Positions 45,255-52,542 of a stretch of DNA of 64,000 bases are shown here, piece after piece. The notes below the pieces were generated by a model that worked only from the letters and a program-made list of their open reading frames with translations, searched no databases and was not told where the DNA came from. Made by a program: the position numbers and the translations under genes. Numbering within the stretch: position 1 is the first letter of the stretch; each line of letters begins with the position of its first letter. The stretch comes from an uncultured Pseudomonadota bacterium (GTDB lineage: Bacteria; Pseudomonadota; Gammaproteobacteria; Steroidobacterales; Steroidobacteraceae): positions 1 through 64,000 of the forward strand of contig CAMLGF010000007.1 in NCBI GenBank assembly GCA_946479515.1, in the 5' to 3' direction.

Positions 45255-46190
45255 ATGAGACTAGTTCACACGCTGGCCCTGTGTTTCTGCCTGTCGCTTG
45301 CCCTGGTAGCCGTTCCGGCCCGGGCCGCCGGTCCGAATGGCGCCCAGGAACGTGGTGCCGAGGCTTTTCTGAAGGCCGTGGCCAGCGGCAGCGCGCAGGC
45401 TGTCGCACAGGAAATGCACCCCGATGAGATCGAGAAGCTGCGTTCCCGGCTGCTGGTGCTGCTGCGCGCAGAGGCGGAGCGCGGCGACAATACCTACCGG
45501 GCGAGGCTGTTCGGCCCGGGCCGTTCGCTCGGCGATCTCGAGAGCATGACGGCGGTCCGCTTCTATACCGTGCTCTCCGAGCGGCTGCGCATGCGTGCCC
45601 GCGAGTACCAGCGCTTCGACTGGCTGGCAGCGGTTCCCGACGGCAAGATCGTCTATCTACTCGGCAGGGGCGAGCCTCCCAAGGATCGCGGCGCGGTCAA
45701 GGTGACCGTCACGGTGGCGCTCATGCAGTACGGTGCGCAATGGCGCGCCGTGATTCCGAGCGAAGTCGAGGCGCAGATCGACGACCTGCTCGAGGGTCGT
45801 GCGGCCGCACCCGGTGCCGCACCCCGGGCCGCGGGTCCGACAGCCGCGGCGCCATCCGCGCCACTCGCGCCCGGCATCAGCGAGCTGCTGGCGCGCGCCG
45901 AGGCGGCACTCGCCGCCGGGCACTGCCAGCAGTACTACGACGAGTACATGAGCCCGAATTTCAACCGCGCCACTTCCAGGAGCGCCAGGAAAACGCTGGT
46001 CAATGCCTGCACGAACAGCGAGTCCACGCGCGAGACCATGATCACCACGCTGCGCGTGGTGCAGGAACTGACACCGCGCTACGACATGGGCGGCTCGCGC
46101 GCCATCTACGACGTGAGTGGACAGGGGCTGCCCTATTCTCGCTTCGTGCTGGAGCGCGACAAGGACATGCACTGGTACATTGCCGAGTAG
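45255..46190 (+). CDS. secreted protein of unknown function (311 aa)
   Basis: I do not recognise it. The ATG at 45255 has GGAG 6 bases upstream and gives a good signal peptide (MRLVHTLALCFCLSLALVAV, then PARAAG); an ATG at 45243 is possible. The mature protein has two similar-sized helical domains joined by an Ala/Pro linker (about 195-220). The first contains FLKAVASGSAQAVAQEMHP and the second HCQQYYDEYMSPNFNRATS, with paired Cys (HCQQ, VNACTN). The pattern recalls DUF4019/NTF2-like periplasmic proteins. It is divergent from the TonB-receiver operon across a 248-base gap and may be functionally tied to it. Confidence 0.7.
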   Translation: MRLVHTLALCFCLSLALVAVPARAAGPNGAQERGAEAFLKAVASGSAQAVAQEMHPDEIEKLRSRLLVLLRAEAERGDNTYRARLFGPGRSLGDLESMTAVRFYTVLSERLRMRAREYQRFDWLAAVPDGKIVYLLGRGEPPKDRGAVKVTVTVALMQYGAQWRAVIPSEVEAQIDDLLEGRAAAPGAAPRAAGPTAAAPSAPLAPGISELLARAEAALAAGHCQQYYDEYMSPNFNRATSRSARKTLVNACTNSESTRETMITTLRVVQELTPRYDMGGSRAIYDVSGQGLPYSRFVLERDKDMHWYIAE

Positions 46191-46205
46191 CGGAATGGGT
46201 GCTCG

Positions 46206-46718
46206 ATGCTGAACATCAGACCAGCCACGGCCGAGGATGCGGGCACGGTGGCCGCGCTCGTCCGCGAGCTGGCTTCTTACGAGAAGCTGCTGCACGAGGC
46301 GCGTGCCAGCGAAGAAGATTTCCGCCGCGAGCTTGCCGCCGACACCCCGGTGATTCGCGTGCTCATCGCCGAGTGGCAGGGCGTCCCCGTGGGATTCGCG
46401 CTGTATTTCTTCAACTTCTCGACTTTTGTTGGCCGTCCCGGTCTGTACCTCGAAGACCTGTTCGTGCGCCCGGCGCTGCGCGGCCAGGGCGTGGGTCGCG
46501 CGCTGCTGCGGGCGTTGGCGCGCATTGCGCGCGATCGCGGCTGCGGGCGCATGGAATGGGCGGTGCTCGACTGGAACGAGCCGGCGCTCGCCTTCTACGC
46601 GTCGCTCGGCGCACGGCAGATGAAGGAGTGGATCGTTCATCGGCTCACGCCGGTGGAGATCGCCAGGCTCGCCGATGAAAGTCATTCAGCGGGTAGTCAG
46701 GAGAGGAGATCGACATGA
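46206..46718 (+). CDS. GNAT family N-acetyltransferase
   Basis: A 170-residue acetyltransferase with the standard GNAT layout: MLNIRPATAEDAGTVAALV at the start, the beta4 strand LYLEDLFVRPALRG and the acetyl-CoA loop RGQGVGRALLRALA (Q/RxxGxG/A). WAVLDWNEPALAFYASLGAR is the usual C-terminal helix-strand. It is most similar to the branch that includes diamine/spermidine acetyltransferase-like proteins (AGTVAALVRELASYE), so a polyamine or other small amine is a possible substrate. Its stop overlaps the rhodanese ATG (46715-46718). Confidence 0.88.
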   Translation: MLNIRPATAEDAGTVAALVRELASYEKLLHEARASEEDFRRELAADTPVIRVLIAEWQGVPVGFALYFFNFSTFVGRPGLYLEDLFVRPALRGQGVGRALLRALARIARDRGCGRMEWAVLDWNEPALAFYASLGARQMKEWIVHRLTPVEIARLADESHSAGSQERRST

Positions 46719-47146
46719 ACCGGAAGATGACGATTGCCCTGCTCGGCGGTCTGCTGTGCCCGGCTGCCGGCATGGTCGCCGCCGCCGATGGCGCGCCCGT
46801 GTCCGCGACGGAACCTGCGAAGTCCATCCGTCCGATCTCACAGACGGAGTTGCTGGCGCGCCTGGCGCGCAAGGATCCCGACCTGGTGGTACTCGACGTG
46901 CGCACGGCGGAGGAATACTCCGCGGGTCACGTCCCGGGCTCGCGCAACGTGTCCCATGATGTGCTGCCCGCGCGGCTGGCCGAGCTCGCGTCGCTCAAGA
47001 ACAAGGATGTGGTGCTGTACTGCCGCAGCGGACGTCGCGCCGCCGCCGCTGAAGAGACGCTGCGAAACGCGGGTTTCACCCGCCTGCTGCACCTGGAAGG
47101 GGATTACCTCGAGTGGGACCGCAAGCGGCAGCCGATCGAGCGTTGA
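46715..47146 (+). CDS. Exported rhodanese-like protein
   Basis: A 143-residue single-domain rhodanese with a signal peptide (MTIALLGGLLCPAAGMVAAA). The domain reads VVLDVRTAEEYSAGHVPGSRN and the active-site loop CRSGRR (VVLYCRSGRRAAAA) keeps the persulfide-forming Cys. The C-terminal segment GDYLEWDRKRQPIE is typical. It probably handles sulfane sulfur or redox chemistry in the periplasm. A strong ribosome binding site (GGAGAGGAG) lies before the ATG, which overlaps the GNAT stop. A hairpin at 47158-47174 separates it from convergent gspB. Confidence 0.88.
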   Translation: MNRKMTIALLGGLLCPAAGMVAAADGAPVSATEPAKSIRPISQTELLARLARKDPDLVVLDVRTAEEYSAGHVPGSRNVSHDVLPARLAELASLKNKDVVLYCRSGRRAAAAEETLRNAGFTRLLHLEGDYLEWDRKRQPIER

Positions 47147-47157
47147 GATTCACGCGG

Positions 47158-47174
47158 CCGGCGTCACACGCCGG
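47158..47174. terminator. possible bidirectional hairpin terminator
   Basis: CCGGCGT (47158-47164) and ACGCCGG (47168-47174) form a 7-bp stem with a 3-base loop, between the rhodanese stop and the gspB stop. A short T-run (GTTT) follows on the plus strand. It is plausible but not strong. Confidence 0.35.
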
Positions 47175-47897
47175 TCAGTTTCCCTGCAGGACGAACTGGC
47201 TGCCCTGAAAGGCGAGCCGAGCGCCGGTCGGGGTGATCTCTTCCACGCGCACGCCCTCCGGTAGCGAGTCGCCCTCGCGCAGCTTGCGCATGTTGATGAA
47301 CACGAAGCGCTTCGCCGGGTCGGCATCGTAAACGTGCAAATCCAGGCGCAGATCCGGAAGCTGCGTTCCCCTGGCCAGCATCTCGTCGCGCGATGGCAGA
47401 TCGTTCGCGCGCCTCGCCGCCGCCCTGGCGCCGGCCTGCTCGGGCGTGATCGCCGGCTCGTAGTCTCGCGCGTCGTAGTCCGGCGGCACCGCGGCCTCCC
47501 GGCTCGACAGCAGCGGCTCTTCGGCCAGCGGCGGCGCCGGACTCGGCGCGACCACACCGGGGTCGGGTGTCGGCCCCGGTGCGGGCGCGGCATTCGCGGG
47601 GACGTTCACCTGGAAGGTGACGGTGGCCGGCACGGTCACGGCGTGCTCGGGTCCCTTCGCCGCAGGATCGACGGCCACGGGCGCCGCGGCAGCCGTCGCG
47701 GGCGCATTGCTGCCCGGATCGCGCAGCAGCACCCATGCCAGTACCAGCACGTTGACCGCCGAGAGCACCGCGAGACCCGTGGCCCACCGGGGCCAGCGGC
47801 GCCGCGGCGCCGCGACCTTGACTTCGAACAACGCCGGCGCCGCCTGGCGCTGGCGGTCGGTCTCGGATTTCTTCAGTGCATCGAGTATGAAAGACAT
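47175..47897 (-). CDS. gspB: General secretion pathway protein B-like
   Basis: A 240-residue inner-membrane protein of the GspB family, which works with the ATPase GspA/ExeA to insert the type II secretion secretin through peptidoglycan. The start MSFILDALKKSETDRQRQ (ATG at 47897) is the family hallmark. One membrane helix (about 39-58) and a long Pro/Ala periplasmic linker follow. The C-terminal GspB domain (about 175-240) reads DLRLDLHVYDADPAKRFVFI and ends LAFQGSQFVLQG. It lies 1 base after gspA. No other gsp genes are in the window. Confidence 0.88.
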   Translation of the reverse strand: MSFILDALKKSETDRQRQAAPALFEVKVAAPRRRWPRWATGLAVLSAVNVLVLAWVLLRDPGSNAPATAAAAPVAVDPAAKGPEHAVTVPATVTFQVNVPANAAPAPGPTPDPGVVAPSPAPPLAEEPLLSSREAAVPPDYDARDYEPAITPEQAGARAAARRANDLPSRDEMLARGTQLPDLRLDLHVYDADPAKRFVFINMRKLREGDSLPEGVRVEEITPTGARLAFQGSQFVLQGN

Positions 47898-47898
47898 G

Positions 47899-49548
47899 TC
47901 AGCCGCCATTCGCGCCGGGTCCGGCGCCTCGTCGCGGGAAGGACTCGCTCAGGAACGGAGTGCCGGCGTCATTGAGAGCCGCGTCGAGCGCCACCTGGGT
48001 TTGCACGCCCGCGATGCCGTCCACCGCCAGGCGGTTGCGTCGCTGGAAATCTTCGACCAGGGTGACCAGCGACTGGTCGAAGCGGTCGCTGCCCGGTTCC
48101 TCGACGGGCATGCCGTTCACCCGGCGCAGGCTGTCGCGCAGCCAGCGCACGCGCGCATCGCGCGAGCCCAGGGCCAACGGCTGAGAGGCGCCCGATGCGG
48201 GTTTCCACAGCAGCACGTAGTCCCCGAACCAGGCCCGCGACAGATCGCCGATGCCGATTTCGCGCTGCGCGCCGCCGAGATCCACCAGCGCATGTTCGTC
48301 GTCCAGGCCCGCGAGCACGAGCTGATGCCCCTTGCCCTGCGCATCGATCACATTCAATACGGCCGGGCGATTGAACAGGCGCAGCTGCGCCAGCGAGCCG
48401 CGCTGCGTCAGGCACTCGAGCCCCGAATGCAGCGCCTGACTGCAGGGATCCATGCTGCCGGCCACGTAACGGATTCCCCACAGCGCGAATAGTTTGTTGA
48501 AGGCGTTGTCCGGATCGGTCTCCCCGGAAAACTGCGCCAGCAGCTGCTCCAGCGTCGGCGGCGGCGCAGGATCGGAAGCCGGGATCGCCGCCGCGGATGC
48601 CGGCGGCGGCGCGCCGGCAGCAACGGGCTGTACGCTCGAAGCTTCCCAGATGCGCGGCAGGAACAGCACGGCACTCACGACGGCTACCGCCGCGGCGGTC
48701 GCGCCGAGGGTCCAGGGCAGCCAGCGCGGCGCGACGCCACGGCCGAACACTTCACTGGCGGCGCGGCGCACCACGCCGGCACCCACGGCGTGCCGGTCCT
48801 CGGTGAAGGCGCCGAGCAGCGCGCGGTCGCAGATGATGTTGATCAGCCTGGGAACACCGCCCGAGAGCCGCTGGATTTCGCGCAGGGCGCCATTGCTGAA
48901 AATGTCGCGCGTCGCGCCGGCCACGCGCAGCCGGTGACGCACGTAGGCGCCCGTCTCTTCGCCGGACAGCGGGGCAAGGTGGTATCGGCCGGTGATGCGC
49001 TGGGCGAGTTGCCGCAGCTCGGTGCGGTCAAGCAGCTCGCGCAGCTCCGGCTGGCCGATCAGGATGATCTGCAGCAGCTTCTGGGTCTCGGTCTCCAGAT
49101 TGGTGAGCAGCCGCACCTGTTCGAGAACCTGCGGCGCGAGGTTCTGCGCCTCGTCGACGACCAGCACGATGCGCTTGCCGCCGGCATGGGCGGCCAGCAG
49201 GTGCCGGCTGAGCAGGTCGACGAGATCCTTGATGCTTTCGGGCGACCGGGCGGGCACCGTGATGCCGAGCTCTTCGCAGATCGCCAGCAGGAACTCGGCA
49301 GGCGTCATGCGCGGGTTGAGTATCAGGGCGATTTCCGCATGCCGCGGCGCCTGCGCCAGCAGCGAGCGGACGACCGTGGTCTTGCCCGTACCGACCTCGC
49401 CCGTCAGCTGGATGAATCCGCCCGCCTCGTTGATGCCATACACCAGGTGAGCGAGAGCCTCCGCATGCCGTTCCGAGAGGAACAGGTACCGCGGATCCGG
49501 GGTGATGGCGAACGGCTTTTCGTTGAGGCCGAAGAACGAGGCGTACAT
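47899..49548 (-). CDS. gspA: General secretion pathway ATPase GspA/ExeA-like
   Basis: A 549-residue AAA+ ATPase. The ATG at 49548 gives the family start MYASFFGLNEKPFAITPDPR. The Walker A motif is GEVGTGKTT, Walker B is VLVVDEAQNL, and ARITGRYHLAPLSGEETGAYV is the sensor region. A membrane helix (about 290-312) links to a periplasmic part with a peptidoglycan-binding domain near the C-terminus (SLVTLVEDFQRRNRLAVDG). With GspB it helps the type II secretin cross the cell wall. The gap of 108 bases to dinB holds no clear feature beyond a possible promoter. Confidence 0.92.
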   Translation of the reverse strand: MYASFFGLNEKPFAITPDPRYLFLSERHAEALAHLVYGINEAGGFIQLTGEVGTGKTTVVRSLLAQAPRHAEIALILNPRMTPAEFLLAICEELGITVPARSPESIKDLVDLLSRHLLAAHAGGKRIVLVVDEAQNLAPQVLEQVRLLTNLETETQKLLQIILIGQPELRELLDRTELRQLAQRITGRYHLAPLSGEETGAYVRHRLRVAGATRDIFSNGALREIQRLSGGVPRLINIICDRALLGAFTEDRHAVGAGVVRRAASEVFGRGVAPRWLPWTLGATAAAVAVVSAVLFLPRIWEASSVQPVAAGAPPPASAAAIPASDPAPPPTLEQLLAQFSGETDPDNAFNKLFALWGIRYVAGSMDPCSQALHSGLECLTQRGSLAQLRLFNRPAVLNVIDAQGKGHQLVLAGLDDEHALVDLGGAQREIGIGDLSRAWFGDYVLLWKPASGASQPLALGSRDARVRWLRDSLRRVNGMPVEEPGSDRFDQSLVTLVEDFQRRNRLAVDGIAGVQTQVALDAALNDAGTPFLSESFPRRGAGPGANGG

Positions 49549-49656
49549 GAGGGCAGGCGGATTTACGGGTACCGCCACAATTGAACGGGGCGGCAGTATT
49601 GCACGGGTCATTTTGTCCGGGGAGACGCCGCCGGGGTTCCCGGGCCGCTCGGGGAC

Positions 49657-50940
49657 TCAGCGCCGGTTGGTCTGGCGCGAGCCTCCTGGCGCCCGCATGG
49701 CGGCGCGTTCGCGGGCGCGGCTCGGCGCCGGGTCGGCAGGCTCCTCGCCGGATTCCTCCTGTGCCTCGGGCAGCGCGCTGCCCCGGCGCAGCGCCAGGTT
49801 GCCGAAGCGCTCGCGGATCAGGTCCACCGCGGTGTCCAGCGCGGTGCTCGACGAGCCGGCAGCCGCGGCCGCCGGCGAGGCGAACAGATCCATCTGGTCG
49901 GCGGCGTGCAGATGATTCACGCCCACGCCGAGCAAGCGCACCTTCGCCCCCGGTTGTTCGCGCAGCCAGGCGGCGAGCAGCTCCGCCGCCACCTTGGCAA
50001 TGGTGCGCGAATCGGTGGTCGTGGGCTCGAAGCGCTTCTGGCGCGTGAACGTGGTGAAGTCCGCGCGCCGGATTTTCACCTGCACGCAACCCGTGGCCAG
50101 GTTCTGCGCGCGCATGCGCGCCCCGGCGCGGTCGGCGAGTCGCATCACCTCGGCCTGCAGGCGGGCAGGATCGGTGAGATCGTGGAAGAAGGTTTCCTCG
50201 GCACTGATCGACTTCTCGTCCCACTCGGACATCACCGGGCGGTCGTCGATGCCGGAGGCGCGGTCGCGCATGCGCTGCGAATCACGCCCGAAGATCGGCC
50301 AGAGCAGGGCATCACTGGCGACGCGCAATTCGGCGAAGGTCGAGATGCCAGCCGCCTCGACGCGTTCGCCCAACTTGCGCCCGAGGCCTGGCAGTCGCCG
50401 CACGCTCAGGGGATCGAGCACGGCGCGCAGATTCGATGCATCGACCACGGTCAGGCCATCTGGCTTGTGGAGATCCGAGCCGATCTTCGCCACGAGCTTG
50501 TTCGGCGCGACGCCCACCGATGCCGTCAGCCCGGTGTCGGCCAGGATCCGCGCCTTGATGCCGCGCGCGATGCTCACGGCATCGCCCTTCAGCGCGAGAC
50601 TCGCGGTAACGTCCAGGAAGGCCTCGTCCAGCGACAGGCCTTCCACGACCGGCGTGTACTGGTGGAACACGGCGAATACCTGATGCGAAACCTCGCGATA
50701 CACCGACATGCGCGGCTTCACGCAGATGGCTTGCGGACAGCGACGCAGGGCCTCGCGAATCGGCATGGCCGAGCGCACGCCGAACTTGCGCACCTCGTAG
50801 CTGGCCGCCGCCACGACACCGCGGTTGGTCGTGCCGCCGACGATGACCGGCTGGCCGCGCAGCTCGGGACGGTCGCGCTGCTCCACCGACGCGTAGAACG
50901 CGTCCATGTCGACGTGCAGGATGGCGCGGGCGGCGGGCAT
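49657..50940 (-). CDS. dinB: DNA polymerase IV
   Basis: Y-family translesion polymerase of 427 residues from the ATG at 50940 (MPAARAILHVDMDAFYASVE). A start at 50976 would overlap the preceding DUF4399 gene by 4 bases. Catalytic carboxylates appear in HVDMDAFYASVEQRD and LSLDEAFLDVT; the steric-gate region and ASYEVRKFGVRSAMP follow the expected order. The little-finger domain (about 235-345) ends with LLGVGVNHL. The C-terminal 70 residues are Ala/Arg/Glu-rich with no clear beta-clamp motif that I can identify. An SOS box was not recognised upstream. Confidence 0.95.
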   Translation of the reverse strand: MPAARAILHVDMDAFYASVEQRDRPELRGQPVIVGGTTNRGVVAAASYEVRKFGVRSAMPIREALRRCPQAICVKPRMSVYREVSHQVFAVFHQYTPVVEGLSLDEAFLDVTASLALKGDAVSIARGIKARILADTGLTASVGVAPNKLVAKIGSDLHKPDGLTVVDASNLRAVLDPLSVRRLPGLGRKLGERVEAAGISTFAELRVASDALLWPIFGRDSQRMRDRASGIDDRPVMSEWDEKSISAEETFFHDLTDPARLQAEVMRLADRAGARMRAQNLATGCVQVKIRRADFTTFTRQKRFEPTTTDSRTIAKVAAELLAAWLREQPGAKVRLLGVGVNHLHAADQMDLFASPAAAAAGSSSTALDTAVDLIRERFGNLALRRGSALPEAQEESGEEPADPAPSRARERAAMRAPGGSRQTNRR

Positions 50941-50972
50941 GACCGGCCTTTTACGCCAGCCGATCGCCGCCG

Positions 50973-51404
50973 TCACTCCACCGTGATGGATATCTTCTTC
51001 GAGAGGACCACCGGATCGTGCGGCGTGTGCAGCGCATCGGCGAGCAGCAGCTGCAGCGTGTGCCTGCCCGGGGGCAGGGTCAACGTGGTCTGCGTCTGGC
51101 CCTTGCCGAAATGCAGGTGATGTTCGTCGGCCGGCAGCGGCTTGGACAGATCCGCGGGCGGGTCGGCGTCGACGATGAGGTGGTGATGCCCGGTGTTGTC
51201 GAAATTGATGCCGGCCGGCGCAATGCCCATCCCCTTGAGGCCAAACACCACCGTTACCGGGCCCTTGATCTTCGCGCCATCTTGCGGAGAGATGATGTAC
51301 ACCTCCGCGCCCGCGGCGGAGGGCGTTCGACCGGCCAGCGCCACGCCACCGGCGAGGACCAGCAGGGCGGAAAGCGCGAGGCGCGGCAGCAGTGCGGATT
51401 TCAT
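50973..51404 (-). CDS. DUF4399 periplasmic protein
   Basis: A 143-residue exported protein with a signal peptide (LPRLALSALLVLAGGVALAG). The DUF4399 domain shows VYIISPQDGAKIKGPVTVVF, GINFDNTGHHHLIVDADPP and LPADEHHLHFGKGQTQTTLTL. The His clusters (GHHHL, DEHHLHFG) suggest metal binding, perhaps copper. The C-terminal beta strand reads SKKISITVE. A good AGGAG lies 6 bases before the ATG. The function is unknown. It lies 32 bases upstream of dinB on the same strand and may share its transcript, but no functional link is evident. Confidence 0.82.
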   Translation of the reverse strand: MKSALLPRLALSALLVLAGGVALAGRTPSAAGAEVYIISPQDGAKIKGPVTVVFGLKGMGIAPAGINFDNTGHHHLIVDADPPADLSKPLPADEHHLHFGKGQTQTTLTLPPGRHTLQLLLADALHTPHDPVVLSKKISITVE

Positions 51405-51478
51405 GAGGAGCTCCTTGGGAATCCAGCCGTCAAGTTAGTCCCGGGGCCGGTGGCCGTGCAAGCGCCGCAGGAGCTTCG

Positions 51479-52534
51479 TTACGCGAATGTCATCGCGCTG
51501 TAGAGCGCGGTCAGCAACAGCACGATGAACGCTGCGATGACATACGCGAAGCCGATCGTCAGGAACTTGACCACGGTTATTCCACGGCCCTGTGCGTATA
51601 CCACGCGCATGGCGCGGAACAGGTACCAGATCATGTACAGCCACGCCGCGAACTTCAGCAGTCCCAGGTGCCGCCCCACCACCGGGATCAGCTCCAGCAA
51701 CGCGATGATGACCCACACGAGGAACACGAAGGCGTGGTTGTGGACCAGGAACAGCAGGTGTTCCACGTAGTAGCGCCGCGGCCGCCAGTACAGCAGCTTG
51801 ATCACCAGCGCCAGCAGCGGCAGGAACACGAACATGGCGCGCGGTATGTTGTGGACGATGGTCCTGCCGAGCTCGGCGCCACTGTCTTCGCTGATCTTGA
51901 GGCAGGCGGCGTGCAGCTTGGCGTAATTGCGGTTTGCGGTCGGGTCCGGCTTGCGGAACTCGTCGCAGAACATCGTCAGGCCGTTCTCTTCCTGCAGCCC
52001 CTCCTGCTTCCCGGCCGGGGGCTGACCGGCGAGCTCGGCGCTTTCCCGGTCCGCCTGCCGCTTCAGCTCCGCCGCGGCCTGCTTGAAGGCGTCGCTGCCG
52101 GGGCCGCGCGATTTCTCGAGCTCGCGGGCCGCGTCCTTCATTCCCTCGATGCGCTGCGTGGTCGGCTGGCCGTCGGCCTCGTACAGCGGGCCTTCCGGAA
52201 CCGCGACCACCAGGAAGAACATCACGCTGACCACCAGATACAGGCGGAACGGCGGTAGATAGGCCACGCGGCGGCCGGCGAAGAACTCGCGGGTCAGGAA
52301 GCCCGGGCGGGCGAGCAGGTACCAGATCGTGCGCCACAGCCGCGAATCGGCATGCGAAATGCTCTCGAACGCTTCGCCGGCGAAGTGCGCCACGGTGTGG
52401 ATGTGCGGCTCGTGCCGCTGGCCGCAGTGCGCGCAGTACTCACCCGAGAGCGGCGCGTGGCAGTTGGCGCAAACCAGGGTTTGCGGCTGCGGCGGCTCTG
52501 GCGGCCTGACGACCGGTACCGGCAACTCGCTCAT
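51479..52534 (-). CDS. DUF3667 zinc-ribbon membrane protein
   Basis: A 351-residue protein. An N-terminal zinc ribbon (C22, C25, C34, C37 in VCANCHAPLSGEYCAHCGQR) leads into a short soluble part and about five membrane segments with the DUF3667 pattern (RLWRTIWYLLARPGFLTREF, then PPFRLYLVVSVMFF). A charged cytoplasmic or periplasmic loop (about 115-190) is low-complexity and rich in Glu, Lys and Ala. The function is unknown. It begins 8 bases after the fadE stop, so it is probably cotranscribed with fadE, which may hint at a membrane or lipid-linked role. Confidence 0.8.
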   Translation of the reverse strand: MSELPVPVVRPPEPPQPQTLVCANCHAPLSGEYCAHCGQRHEPHIHTVAHFAGEAFESISHADSRLWRTIWYLLARPGFLTREFFAGRRVAYLPPFRLYLVVSVMFFLVVAVPEGPLYEADGQPTTQRIEGMKDAARELEKSRGPGSDAFKQAAAELKRQADRESAELAGQPPAGKQEGLQEENGLTMFCDEFRKPDPTANRNYAKLHAACLKISEDSGAELGRTIVHNIPRAMFVFLPLLALVIKLLYWRPRRYYVEHLLFLVHNHAFVFLVWVIIALLELIPVVGRHLGLLKFAAWLYMIWYLFRAMRVVYAQGRGITVVKFLTIGFAYVIAAFIVLLLTALYSAMTFA

Positions 52535-52542
52535 TCAGGCGA